From NCBI GenBank assembly GCA_035279665.1, contig DATEHI010000152.1, positions 1-64,000 of the forward strand: DNA of 64,000 nucleotides, given 5' to 3'. Shown one piece after another: positions 16,064 to 24,594 of this stretch. The notes under the pieces are model-generated. The model saw nothing but the letters and a program-made list of their open reading frames with translations, made no database searches and was not told where the DNA came from. Source of the DNA: CF-13 sp035279665. Lineage in GTDB: Bacteria; Chloroflexota; Dormibacteria; CF-121. Numbering within the stretch: the first letter of the stretch is position 1; each line of letters starts with the position of its first letter. Position numbers and translations under genes: made by a program.

Positions 16064-18819
16064 GTCCCGGGCGAGACGGGCAACGCCCGGCGCGCCTCGA
16101 GGTTGCGCCAGGTGTCGGCGGGCTTGTCGACGCAGAGGAGGACCACATCGCCGGCGCTGGCGCGGCCGAGGGCGGCGTCGATGGCCGGTCCCTCGTCGAT
16201 GATGATCTCGGCGCTCTGCACGCGGCTCTCGGCGGCGGCCTTGATGCCCTCCATCACGTGGCCGGCGATCTCGCCACGCTGCCGACCGCGAGGGTTCGCG
16301 TCTTCGCGCACGATCAGGATGTCGAAGACGCGCGCCGCCACCCGCCCGAGCTCGCGCATGTCCTCGTTCCGGCGATCACCAGGGGTTGCGATCACGGCGA
16401 TGCGGCGCCCCGGCTCGGGTCCGTTGACCCCTGGCGCCGTGAGGCGCTCCACGAAGTCTCCGGCCAGCGCGAGGCCATGCGGGTTATGGGCGTAGTCGAC
16501 GATCACCTTCACGCCGTGCAGCTCGAACATGTTGAGGCGTCCGGGCGCTTCGTGGAACGATGGATGGAAGCTGCGCAGCCCCTGCCGGATGTCGTGCAGG
16601 TGGGCGCCGGCGGCGTGGGCCGCCGCCGCTGCGGCCAGCGCATTCTGGACGTTCGCCCGCGCCCGACCCTCGAAGGTGGCCGGGATCAGGTGGATCCAGG
16701 CGATCTGCGTGCTGCGCCGGCCCTCGCGCAGCACCATCATCTCGCGGCCGCCCGGCTGCGTCTCGATGACGAAGGCTTTGCGGCCGCGACGCACCCAGCG
16801 ACCCACCAACTCGTTGTCGTCGCGCATCGAGAAAAGGATGACCGACCCGCTGCAGTGGGTCCGCATCTCGGCGACCAGCTCGTCATCGGCGTTGAGGACG
16901 GCGGTGCCGCTGCGGGGAACGGCCTCGACAATGACCCGCTTGATGGCGGCCAGCTGGCGCAACGAGTTCACCTCTTTGAGGCCGATGTGGTCGCCGGTGA
17001 CGTTCAGCACGACCGCGACGTCGTTCGCGCTGTAACCAAGGCCCTCCCGAAGGATCCCACCGCGAGCGACCTCGAAGACGGCAAAGTCGACGCGAGGATT
17101 CTGGAGCACCATGCGGGCGGAGCGCGGGCCGCTCGCGTCGGCCGGCTTGACCAGCCGGCCGTCGATATAGATGCCGTCGGTGGTCGTCATCCCGACCTTG
17201 TGGCCGAGGCCTCTGACGATGTGGGCGATCATGCGCGCCGTGGTCGTCTTGCCGTTCGAGCCGGTGACGGCGACGATCGGGATGCGCGAGGGCGTACCTT
17301 GCGGGAACAGCAGATCGATGACGGCCTTCGCCACATACTGCGGCTCGCCCTCGGTAGGGTGGGTGTGCATCCGAAAGCCGGGGGCGGCGTTCACCTCGAC
17401 GATCGCCCCTCCAGTTTCGCGCACCGGCTGGCAGATGTCAGGCGTCAGGAAGTCGATGCCTGCCACGTCGAGACCGACCACGCGCGCCGCCTCTTCGGCG
17501 ATCTCGACGTTGTCGTGATCCGCCTCCATGGTGCGGTCGATCGAGATGCCTCCGGTCGACATGTTGGCGGTCGCCGCCAGCTTGACGACCGCATCCTTTG
17601 GCGCAATCTCGTCGAGGCCGAATCCCTGCCGTTTGACCAGCGCGTCGGCGGCGTCATCGATCTTGATCCGGGTCAGCACCTTTTCGTGGCCGATGCCGCG
17701 CCTGGGATCGCGGTTAGTGATGTCGACCAGCTCGCGCACCGTGTGTTCCCCGTCGCCGATGACGTGCGCGGGAACCCGCTCGGCGACCGCAACCATGTGG
17801 CCGTCGATGACGAGCACCCGATAGTCGTTGCCCTTGATAAAACTCTCCACCACGACCACACCGCTGCGCGTCTGGCGGATGGCTCGCTCAAAGGCCCGAC
17901 GGACGTCTTCCTCGGTGCGCAGGTCGAGACTCACGCCGCGTCCATGGTTGCCGTCGAGCGGCTTCAACACCACCGGATAACCGATGCGCGCGGCGATTGC
18001 CGCGGCCTCGTCCGCGGATCGGACGGTATCGCTGCGGGGCACCGGCAGCCCCGCTGAGGCGAGCAAGGACGTGGTCAGCTTCTTGTCACCCGCGATGTCC
18101 ACACCCAGCGCCGAGGTGCGGGACGTCATGGTGGCGCGGATGCGCTGCTGGTATTTGCCCTGTCCGAGCTGGACAAAGGACTGCTCGTTCAGCCGGATGT
18201 AGGGGATGTCGCGGCGTGCGGCTTCGTCGAGAATCGCCTGGGTCGAGGGGCCGAACGCGGCCTGGTCGGCCAGCAGCACCAGGCTCTCCAGCTCGGCGAC
18301 GAAGTCGAAGGTCGGGTTGGGTTCCACCAGGTGATTGAGCAGCCGGACGGCAAGCTTCCCGGCCGCCAGTCCGACCTGTTCCTCGTTGTAGCCGTAGACC
18401 ACGTTGTAATAGCCGGGCGTACCCGCCCGCCGCGTCTTGCCTCGCGTCGTGCTCGCGCCGGTTTCGCGCTGGAGCTCGAGCGCAACGTGCTCGGCGACGT
18501 GGCCCATCCACGTCCCGTCGCGGAGACGCTCGATGAAGCCGCCCGGGCGGTGGAGCGAGCAGCCGTGATCCTGCAGGCCGGGCAGCAGGTCGATCAGCGC
18601 CTCGTTGAAGGCGGGGATCGTGTTCGAGGGCCAGTGCTCGAGCGAGCCGAGGTCGACGAGCAGGCGAATCGCCGGGTCGTAGGACCAGAAGTTGGGTCCA
18701 CGCAGCACCTGGCTTTCCAGGATCTTGAGGTTCGGCTTTAGCGGCGGTTTGTTCTCGACGGGCTCGTGCTTGGCATCCTCGTCGCGCTCGACTCGCGTCT
18801 CCATGCGCGACTCGCTCAC
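16060..18819 (-). CDS. cphA: Cyanophycin synthetase
   Basis: 919 aa, close to the usual 870-900. The N-terminal domain (about 30-230) contains LRGPNFWSYDPAI and HVAEHVALELQ. The ATP-grasp domain (about 235-500) contains GYPVVLKPLDGNHGRGVSL and VEVNAAPGFRMHTHPTEG. The Mur-ligase domain (about 512-900) has the P-loop GSNGKTT near 520, FEVARGGILREGLGY and VIVDYAHNPHG. The enzyme polymerizes Asp and Arg into multi-L-arginyl-poly-L-aspartate, an intracellular nitrogen store; the ATP-grasp site adds Asp to the backbone and the Mur-like site adds Arg. Its ATG overlaps the cphB stop (ATGA), so degradation and synthesis enzymes are coexpressed. Confidence 0.93.
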   Translation of the reverse strand: MSESRMETRVERDEDAKHEPVENKPPLKPNLKILESQVLRGPNFWSYDPAIRLLVDLGSLEHWPSNTIPAFNEALIDLLPGLQDHGCSLHRPGGFIERLRDGTWMGHVAEHVALELQRETGASTTRGKTRRAGTPGYYNVVYGYNEEQVGLAAGKLAVRLLNHLVEPNPTFDFVAELESLVLLADQAAFGPSTQAILDEAARRDIPYIRLNEQSFVQLGQGKYQQRIRATMTSRTSALGVDIAGDKKLTTSLLASAGLPVPRSDTVRSADEAAAIAARIGYPVVLKPLDGNHGRGVSLDLRTEEDVRRAFERAIRQTRSGVVVVESFIKGNDYRVLVIDGHMVAVAERVPAHVIGDGEHTVRELVDITNRDPRRGIGHEKVLTRIKIDDAADALVKRQGFGLDEIAPKDAVVKLAATANMSTGGISIDRTMEADHDNVEIAEEAARVVGLDVAGIDFLTPDICQPVRETGGAIVEVNAAPGFRMHTHPTEGEPQYVAKAVIDLLFPQGTPSRIPIVAVTGSNGKTTTARMIAHIVRGLGHKVGMTTTDGIYIDGRLVKPADASGPRSARMVLQNPRVDFAVFEVARGGILREGLGYSANDVAVVLNVTGDHIGLKEVNSLRQLAAIKRVIVEAVPRSGTAVLNADDELVAEMRTHCSGSVILFSMRDDNELVGRWVRRGRKAFVIETQPGGREMMVLREGRRSTQIAWIHLIPATFEGRARANVQNALAAAAAAHAAGAHLHDIRQGLRSFHPSFHEAPGRLNMFELHGVKVIVDYAHNPHGLALAGDFVERLTAPGVNGPEPGRRIAVIATPGDRRNEDMRELGRVAARVFDILIVREDANPRGRQRGEIAGHVMEGIKAAAESRVQSAEIIIDEGPAIDAALGRASAGDVVLLCVDKPADTWRNLEARRALPVSPGT

Positions 18820-19748
18820 TCCGAGGCCTTTCGATCCTCGAGACGGCGCACCATCTTTCGAACGCGGCCCTGCGCCATCTGGGCGAGATGCTCGTCCTTG
18901 GCGAGGACCCGCGGCAGCACGCGGCGCGCGCGCAAGTCGAATCGGTAACCGGATGGGAGGGAGTGGAGGCGCGCGTTCGACACCATCATCGGCTTGTGAC
19001 CGGTCGTCTGGAAAGCGTCGGTGATCACATCGGTGCCGTCGACGATCGTCACCGAGCCCCGGCCGATCACTTCGAGGACATCATTGGCATCGATGATGGC
19101 GGCGGTATCCTCATCGAGGCCCAGCCCGATCAGCGAGGGCGACTGCGCGACCACCGCGAGCAGTCGGCCGAGCCGGGTGCGCTGCTCGAAGTGCTGATCG
19201 ACCACGACGTCGACGAGCAGCCCCAGACCGACCGAGACGTTCGCCATCCGGTGCTTCGGCGTGGCACCCGAGCTGCCGAACGCCATCATGTGGGTCGCAA
19301 CCGCGCTCGCGCCCGCGGATGTCCCCGCCACGACGACCCCGCGGCCGTGGGCGTCGAGCATGGCGGCGCCGAGCTTGGTTCCGCCGATCACGGAGGATAA
19401 TCGCAGCTGATTACCGCCGGTCATGAAGATGCCGGTGATGTCCTTGAGCGCCTCGACCATAAGCGGATCGTTGGCCTCTTCGCGAGTTTCCGGACGGAGT
19501 CCGGTGACCTTGCTCACGCCGACCCGAGCGAAGATCTGACCGTACAGGTCCGTCGCCGCATCGCCGAGGGAAGAGGCGGTGCTGATCACGGCGATGCGGG
19601 CATGATCGCCACCGGCAAGCTGGGCGAAGCGCGACAGGATGACCCGCTCGCCCAGTTTGTCCTCGGCGCCGCCGATGACCATGACCGGCCCGACCGGGCC
19701 GCCGTCAGTGGTGGGAGCAAGCCGCTGCGGAGCGGACGCGTCGGTCAT
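18816..19748 (-). CDS. cphB: Cyanophycinase (peptidase S51)
   Basis: 310 aa. MVIGGAEDKLG near residue 23 and the nucleophile elbow AGTSAGASA with Ser144 identify a cyanophycinase-type S51 serine exopeptidase. It should hydrolyse cyanophycin to beta-Asp-Arg dipeptides in the cytoplasm. The family's TGGNQ-R-L motif is present as FMTGGNQLRLS. The ATG at 19748 lies eight bases after a TACACT hexamer, so the mRNA is probably leaderless. First gene of a two-gene minus-strand operon with cphA. Confidence 0.92.
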   Translation of the reverse strand: MTDASAPQRLAPTTDGGPVGPVMVIGGAEDKLGERVILSRFAQLAGGDHARIAVISTASSLGDAATDLYGQIFARVGVSKVTGLRPETREEANDPLMVEALKDITGIFMTGGNQLRLSSVIGGTKLGAAMLDAHGRGVVVAGTSAGASAVATHMMAFGSSGATPKHRMANVSVGLGLLVDVVVDQHFEQRTRLGRLLAVVAQSPSLIGLGLDEDTAAIIDANDVLEVIGRGSVTIVDGTDVITDAFQTTGHKPMMVSNARLHSLPSGYRFDLRARRVLPRVLAKDEHLAQMAQGRVRKMVRRLEDRKASE

Positions 19749-19885
19749 TCACGACAGTGTACCGGCGCTCGTATTCCGGCGCTTCGGCTATTTTTTGCGG
19801 AATCTTATATGATTGATGTCACATCGTCTGCCAGGCTGGGTTAGCGATCGGCCTTCCTCGTGCGACGACATGAGTACGGGACTAT

Positions 19886-21109
19886 ATGAGAATATGGGAT
19901 TGCGGATATCAGGTATTGAATACGGTGATTGACCAGGACGCGGGGACAGCGGAGCGGACGCCCGCCAGCCGTGCGAAACGCCAGGCGGCCGAGTTGCTAC
20001 CCCGTCTGCTCGAAGCGTTGCCCCTCGCGGTGGCGCTGTTCGAGCTCGACGTCGACGGGTTCCGGTTCCGCTACGGCAACCAGGTGTTCGCTCGGATCCT
20101 TTCCCTCGACCGATTGCCCGATGACGGGCAGCTCGTCGGTGAAGTCTTCCGCCGGGAGGAGCACGACGCAGTCATCGACCTCTTCCAGCTCGTCCGTGTC
20201 AGCCGCGAACCACAGAGCTGCTTTGCAGCCGAGGGCGGACAGGGCGCAGAGACGAACCGCATCTTGAATATCGATGCCTACCCAATGCTCAAGCTCGGCC
20301 GCGTGAGCCATGTGCTGGTCCTGGTCGAACAGACGCAGGAGAAGCTGGAAGCGCGCCAGCGCCAGCAACTCGAGGCCAACCGCTTGCGCAAGAAGGCGGA
20401 CCAGCTAGCGGGTTTGGAAAAGGCGAAGTCGGAATTCTTACGACTGGCGTCACACGAGCTCCGAGGACCCGCGGCCATGCTCGGCGGTTACCTCTCGATG
20501 ATCGAAGACGAATCGTTGGGGCCGGTCCCGCAGGGGTTGCGTCCCGTGTTGCCGATGTTGAAAGCAAAAGCCGCGCAGATCAACCTCCTCGCCAACGAGA
20601 TGGTGGAGGCGGCGCGGCTCGAAGATGGGCGCGTGCAGCTGAAGCGCAAGCGGGTCGATCTGCGGCAGGTGGTCCGTCGCAGTGTCGGGGCAGCGGAAAC
20701 GACGGCCACACCGCAGCACCGGATCCGTTTTGAGGATCGCGCCAGCCGCGAGCTCTGGGTACTGGGTGACGTCTTGCGGCTGGAAATCATCGTCGCTAAC
20801 CTGCTCGACAATGCCATCAAGTACTCGCCGAAGGGCGGCGATGTCACAGCCGAACTCTCGACCTCGGGCGACATCGCCGTGCTCAGCGTCCGAGACCAGG
20901 GCATCGGGATCGCCGCTCAGGACATGGAGCGGCTGTTCGTGCGCTTCAGCCGGCTGGCGACCCTCAACGACGTGCCCGGCACCGGGCTGGGCCTCTACCT
21001 GGCGAGAGAGCTGGCCCGTCTGCACAAGGGTGAAATCGTGTGCGTCTCGAAACTCGGTGAGGGGAGCGAGTTCGTGCTGAGTCTCCCGGTTGAGCCCGCC
21101 AGCAAGTAA
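19886..21109 (+). CDS. Sensor histidine kinase with N-terminal PAS-like domain, soluble
   Basis: 407 aa without transmembrane segments. A PAS-like domain (about 35-150) is followed by a coiled-coil linker, the HisKA dimerization domain with FLRLASHELRGPAAMLGGY (phosphoacceptor His190), and the HATPase domain with NLLDNAIKYS, DQGIGI and GTGLGLYLA. It autophosphorylates on His in response to a cytoplasmic signal. No cognate response regulator is adjacent; the lone receiver at 60691 is one candidate. The ATG at 19886 is used; a GTG at 19925 is an alternative. The 3' end overlaps the UdgX gene by 20 bases. Confidence 0.88.
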   Translation: MRIWDCGYQVLNTVIDQDAGTAERTPASRAKRQAAELLPRLLEALPLAVALFELDVDGFRFRYGNQVFARILSLDRLPDDGQLVGEVFRREEHDAVIDLFQLVRVSREPQSCFAAEGGQGAETNRILNIDAYPMLKLGRVSHVLVLVEQTQEKLEARQRQQLEANRLRKKADQLAGLEKAKSEFLRLASHELRGPAAMLGGYLSMIEDESLGPVPQGLRPVLPMLKAKAAQINLLANEMVEAARLEDGRVQLKRKRVDLRQVVRRSVGAAETTATPQHRIRFEDRASRELWVLGDVLRLEIIVANLLDNAIKYSPKGGDVTAELSTSGDIAVLSVRDQGIGIAAQDMERLFVRFSRLATLNDVPGTGLGLYLARELARLHKGEIVCVSKLGEGSEFVLSLPVEPASK

Positions 21110-21698
21110 GCCCCTGACCCTAACGGCGCTGCGCGAGGCGGCAGCCGGCTGTCGTGCCTGTGACCTCTACAAGACCGGCACCCAGACCGTGTTCGGCGAG
21201 GGCCCGGAACACGCCCAGGTCATGTTCGTTGGGGAGCAGCCCGGCGACTGTGAGGACATGGAGGGCAAGCCGTTTGTCGGCCCGGCCGGACGTGTGCTCG
21301 ACGAGGCGCTCAAGGAGGCGGGTATCGATCGCCGCCGTGTCTACGTCACCAACGCCGTCAAGCACTTCAAGTGGAAGCCGCAGGGGAAGCGTCGCCTGCA
21401 CCAGAAGCCGAACGCGGCCGAGATCACCGCCTGTCGTCGGTGGTTGGATGCTGAGATGGCGGCCGTGATGCCGCACCTCCTGGTGCTCCTCGGGGCGACC
21501 GCCGCCCAGGCGCTATTGGGTCGCGATTTCCGGGTGAGCCTGCAACGCGGTCGGCTCATCGAGCGGCTGGGTCTGCCGCCGGTCATGGCGACCGTGCACC
21601 CCTCGTCGATTCTGCGCGCGCCCGACGACGAGACCCGTGAACTCGAGATGCGCGCCTTCATTCACGACTTGAGGCGGCTAACCGAGTTTCTTCGCTAA
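21090..21698 (+). CDS. UdgX-type uracil-DNA glycosylase
   Basis: 202 aa from a TTG inside the kinase's last codons. The family 4 UDG fold is clear: GEQPGDCEDMEGKPFVGPAG with the motif-1 glycine/acid residues, VTNAVKHFKW, LLGATAAQALLG, and VHPSSILR as the leucine-loop motif. Cys21 and Cys24 (GCRACDLY) with further Cys at 54 and 115 fit the Fe-S cluster. KRRLH at 100-104 matches the KRRIH loop that defines UdgX; in the characterised mycobacterial enzyme its His becomes covalently linked to the abasic site after uracil excision. It is encoded with a histidine kinase, and DNA-damage genes follow 5 kb downstream. Confidence 0.88.
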   Translation: MSPPASKPLTLTALREAAAGCRACDLYKTGTQTVFGEGPEHAQVMFVGEQPGDCEDMEGKPFVGPAGRVLDEALKEAGIDRRRVYVTNAVKHFKWKPQGKRRLHQKPNAAEITACRRWLDAEMAAVMPHLLVLLGATAAQALLGRDFRVSLQRGRLIERLGLPPVMATVHPSSILRAPDDETRELEMRAFIHDLRRLTEFLR

Positions 21699-21862
21699 CG
21701 CCAGAGCAATCGCCAGAGGCCGGCGCGGCCGAGCGCCCGCCCCACGATCTTGTTCTTAGCCCGTCGCGTGATCCGCTGCGGATTGCCCGAGGCCAGCGTC
21801 GAGACATCGTTCGCCAGCCGAGCGGCGGCGTACAGCTGCGACACGAGGCCTCGACGCCTCAT
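21695..21862 (-). CDS. Small basic protein, 55 aa, unknown function
   Basis: The frame from ATG 21862 reads 55 residues, with the basic C-terminal segment AKNKIVGRALGRAGLWRLLW preceded by LYAAARLANDVSTLASGN. The ATG overlaps the stop of the 87-aa gene upstream (ATGA), which supports real translation. The C-terminal half is an amphipathic basic helix that could bind membrane or nucleic acid. I do not recognise a named family. The stop overlaps the convergent udgX stop by four bases. Confidence 0.6.
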   Translation of the reverse strand: MRRRGLVSQLYAAARLANDVSTLASGNPQRITRRAKNKIVGRALGRAGLWRLLWR

Positions 21863-22122
21863 TCGAAGACCTGGTCGATGAGACTTTTCGCATCTCGTGC
21901 CAGCTCGCCGCGCTCCGCCTCGTAGGCTTCGATCACCTGGAGGAGCTGTTGCGCCTGGTCGGGCTCCCGCAGTCCGAGCACGAGGCCGACTGAGAGCCAG
22001 TAGTCGGCGGTTTCGAGCAGGTTGGCATGGATATCATCTGGCGTTTCGCCCAGCACCTCGCTCATCGAACCGATCAGGGCGCGCCCGTAACGGGCCCATT
22101 GCTCATCGACGGAAGGTTTCAT
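21859..22122 (-). CDS. Small acidic helical protein, 87 aa, unknown function
   Basis: 87 aa starting MKPSVDEQWARYGRALIG and mostly helical and acidic. No signal peptide or membrane segment is present. It is translationally coupled to the 55-aa basic protein through an ATGA overlap, giving an acidic/basic pair. No ribosome site precedes the ATG at 22122, which sits just upstream of and divergent from tRNA-Ser. Function unknown. Confidence 0.6.
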   Translation of the reverse strand: MKPSVDEQWARYGRALIGSMSEVLGETPDDIHANLLETADYWLSVGLVLGLREPDQAQQLLQVIEAYEAERGELARDAKSLIDQVFE

Positions 22123-22153
22123 AGAAACAGGGTAAACTGGCTACCGCCTCCGC

Positions 22154-22245
22154 GGGGAGGTGGCAGAGTGGTCGAATGCGAGCGCCTGCTAAGCGCTTGA
22201 GCGGGTGTTTCCGCTCCCCGGGTTCGAATCCCGGCCTTCCCGCCA
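22154..22245 (+). tRNA. tRNA-Ser (anticodon GCT), CCA encoded
   Basis: The acceptor stem GGGGAGG pairs with CCTTCCC (one G-T pair), followed by discriminator G and an encoded CCA. The anticodon loop CCTGCTAAG gives GCT for AGC/AGT codons. A long variable arm (GAGCGG/CCGCTC) is typical of tRNA-Ser. The T arm reads CCGGG-TTCGAAT-CCCGG. Confidence 0.95.
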
Positions 22246-22282
22246 TTACACGTCACCCTCTGCATTGCTTGGGAACGCGAGA

Positions 22283-22302
22283 GGGCGGCCACGTGGCCGC
22301 CC
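22283..22302. terminator. Perfect 20-bp palindromic hairpin between tRNA-Ser and a convergent gene
   Basis: GGGCGGCCAC is followed directly by its complement GTGGCCGCCC. It lies after the tRNA on the plus strand and after the stop of the minus-strand gene at 22315, so it could end transcription from both sides. There is no T-tract on either strand, so it is not a classical intrinsic terminator. Confidence 0.45.
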
Positions 22303-22314
22303 CCAGCATCGTCT

Positions 22315-23058
22315 CTAGAAGCCTGGAGGATTGCAGGCGCCGCTCGGAATCCCGTTTGAGGTATTCACCTGGGTGTTGTGCCCAATCTGGGAATATGGAT
22401 CCGAGGTGCCGGTCAGGTCGTCGACCGTGCCTGTCGCCGGCGCGTATTCGTAGTCGAAGGTTCCTTTGAACGTCGCGTGGTACGACTCACAGCGGCTGCT
22501 CCCCGAGTTGCTGTTCTGCCACAGGGCGCCATTGCCGGTCCAGGTCACACTGACGCTGACGGTGGTCAGCTGAGTGCCGGGGCCCGGGCCAGGACCGCCC
22601 ATCGCGATCACGCTCTGGAGGCCTGGCCGTGCGCCCGCCGCTTTGCCGACGGGAATGCCGCCGCACACTTCATCGGCGGTCGCCGAGTACGTGATCGAGG
22701 CGCTCGACAGGTCTGAAGCTACGACAAACTTGGAGGAGTCCTTGAGCATCCAACAACCAAAGGCAAACGTGCCATCGGCTTTAGATTCGTTGACCTGCAG
22801 GATCGTGCCTTCCTGCGTGAAGGGCGTTCCGGTCCCTTTCTTTGGCCGGAACGTCTGCTTGCCGCGATCCACGTACACGCTCACGTTGCTGTATTCGCCA
22901 CCGGCGGCGGGCGTGAAGTTCGCAGTGGCCGTCCAATCGGAGAAGGTGCACTTACCCGGGCCACAGCCACCACCCCCGCCGCCAGCGATCGCTGTAGCGG
23001 CCAGCGCGATCGAGATCAGCCCGAAAACACCGCCGACGGTGAGAACTCGCTTGATCAA
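22315..23058 (-). CDS. Secreted protein of unknown function, Gly/Cys-containing
   Basis: 247 aa from a TTG at 23058 with AGAAGGAAAG upstream. An N-terminal signal peptide (KRVLTVGGVFGLISIALAATAIA) is followed by a run of six glycines and CGPGKC. The remainder is Ser/Thr/Gly-rich and predicted beta, with further Cys (FGCWML, EVCGG, SRCESY, GACNPPG) that could form disulfides outside the cell. No enzyme motif is visible. It stands alone, convergent with tRNA-Ser. Confidence 0.7.
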   Translation of the reverse strand: MIKRVLTVGGVFGLISIALAATAIAGGGGGGCGPGKCTFSDWTATANFTPAAGGEYSNVSVYVDRGKQTFRPKKGTGTPFTQEGTILQVNESKADGTFAFGCWMLKDSSKFVVASDLSSASITYSATADEVCGGIPVGKAAGARPGLQSVIAMGGPGPGPGTQLTTVSVSVTWTGNGALWQNSNSGSSRCESYHATFKGTFDYEYAPATGTVDDLTGTSDPYSQIGHNTQVNTSNGIPSGACNPPGF

Positions 23059-23298
23059 TGTCTCTTTCCTTCTCGCGGCGTCCTTCTACGCCGCGACCGT
23101 AATGTGTCGACGCCTAGTTACGAGGCAATCCTTGCCACCCCACCCCCTGTTTTGCATGATCCTGAGCCACAAACGCTGGCTTCGATCGTCTGGTTACGAT
23201 GGCATCTGCCTCAGCGGTGGGTCAAGGCTAGCGCGCACTCAGCCACGTGCCTAGACGGCTCTGCACCATTTCTGCTGGTCCGCTTGGCCGTTGTGCGT

Positions 23299-23320
23299 TG
23301 ACCGGCGGTGATGCCGGTCA
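23299..23320. terminator. Hairpin at the 3' end of the DinB-family gene
   Basis: TGACCGGC and GCCGGTCA flank a six-base loop and include the stop codon of the minus-strand gene ending at 23318. There is no T-tract. The gap 23059-23317 otherwise shows no gene or recognisable element. Confidence 0.35.
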
Positions 23321-23830
23321 GGTCGGCCAGATGTCCAGCTCGTCGAGTCGATTCATTCCGAGCGTCGCGGAGATCTCGCCACTGTGGTAAGCGTCGTGCG
23401 TGATAAGGCGCATGAGCACGGCCTGGCGAGTGTGGATCTGGATCGCGCCGCGGCTCTCTCGAGGGAATTTCTCCTGAAGCATCTCGGGCGTCCATCGATC
23501 GAGACAATCCTGAATGACGCTCCAGGATGATTCGAGTGCCGAGACGAGCTCGCTCGCCCGCCGGGGATGGGTCGGGTCGTCTTCCCAGCCCTCTCCGGTG
23601 GGACTGACAAAACGATTGCGTTCGGCTCCGGGTTCCTTGAAGATATGGCACAGCCAGTACACGCGGGCCCCGGCGGTGTGCGCGGTGATGGCCCAGATCG
23701 GCCAGAGGTCAGGCGACGGCCGCAGCTGGAGTTGCTCGAGAGAAAGGGCGGCGATCCTCTGGACCAGGCGTTCCTGAACGAATTGCCATCCGCCATAGAA
23801 CGGCGCGATGTTCGGTGCGTTCCTACTCAC
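23318..23830 (-). CDS. DinB-superfamily protein
   Basis: 170 aa, a four-helix bundle of the DinB/YfiT type. The metal-ligand histidines are visible in AITAHTAGA near residue 50 and in THDAYHSGE near 143-148. It lacks the bacillithiol or mycothiol context that would assign a thiol-S-transferase role, so only the fold and probable divalent-metal binding are supported. The start at 23830 gives the expected family length. The next gene on the strand, a DUF72 protein, is eight bases upstream, so the two are likely cotranscribed. Confidence 0.8.
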   Translation of the reverse strand: MSRNAPNIAPFYGGWQFVQERLVQRIAALSLEQLQLRPSPDLWPIWAITAHTAGARVYWLCHIFKEPGAERNRFVSPTGEGWEDDPTHPRRASELVSALESSWSVIQDCLDRWTPEMLQEKFPRESRGAIQIHTRQAVLMRLITHDAYHSGEISATLGMNRLDELDIWPT

Positions 23831-23838
23831 CAGGTAGG

Positions 23839-24564
23839 TTATTTAACACCGACCAGCGAGACCAGCGCCTGCGCATCGCTGACCGCATGTCCTTCCATGT
23901 CGTTATTGAAATACACGAAGACATCGAGCCCACCGCGGCGCCAGTCGCCGACGCGATTGGCCCACGGCTCCAGCGCGCTGCGGCCATAAGCGAGGCCTCG
24001 AGGGGGCAGATGCATCCTTATATATGTGAAGTCGCTGGTGATCTCCAGCGACTTGGGCATCTTCGGGTGGTCTGGGATGCAGAGAGCGATCCGGTGAGCG
24101 CGTAGCAGGTCGAAGACCGCCGGCACGAGCCATGAGTCGTGGCGGAACTCGAGCGTGAAGCGCACGCCCGCCGGCAGCATGGCAACGAAGTGCCCTAAAC
24201 GCTGCAGGTCGAGGTGGAAGTTAGCCTGCAGCTGGAAGAGGATGGGTCCCAGCTTGTCGCCCAGCCCGACCGCCGCATCGACGACCAGGTCGATCGACGT
24301 CTTTTCGACCGCGAGTCGCTTGATGTGAGTGACGTAGCGGCTGCCTTTGACCGCAAACAGGAAGCCTGGTGGCGCCTGCTCTCTCCAGGCCTCGAATTGC
24401 TCCCGCGGCGGCTGTCGATAGAAGGAGTTGTTGAGCTCGACCGTGTTGAAGTGCTGCGCATAGAAGGCGAAGTGCTCTCGCGCCGGCATCTTGTCCGGAT
24501 AGAAGAGCTTGCGCCAGTGTGGATAGGACCAGCCCGAACAGCCGATTCGGATATCGCCCGCCAT
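23839..24564 (-). CDS. DUF72/YecE-family TIM-barrel protein
   Basis: 241 aa. It starts with the diagnostic RIGCSGWSYPHWR and has FNTVELNNSFYRQP, FLFAVKGSRYVTH, FTLEFRHDSW, TYIRMH and VFVYFNNDMEGHAV. These are the conserved motifs of DUF72 proteins, which are predicted phosphodiester- or sugar-acting TIM barrels of unproven function. First gene of a pair with the DinB-family gene, eight bases apart. Confidence 0.88.
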   Translation of the reverse strand: MAGDIRIGCSGWSYPHWRKLFYPDKMPAREHFAFYAQHFNTVELNNSFYRQPPREQFEAWREQAPPGFLFAVKGSRYVTHIKRLAVEKTSIDLVVDAAVGLGDKLGPILFQLQANFHLDLQRLGHFVAMLPAGVRFTLEFRHDSWLVPAVFDLLRAHRIALCIPDHPKMPKSLEITSDFTYIRMHLPPRGLAYGRSALEPWANRVGDWRRGGLDVFVYFNNDMEGHAVSDAQALVSLVGVK

Positions 24565-24594
24565 CGATGACCATTCTGCAAAAGCGCGCTGAGG

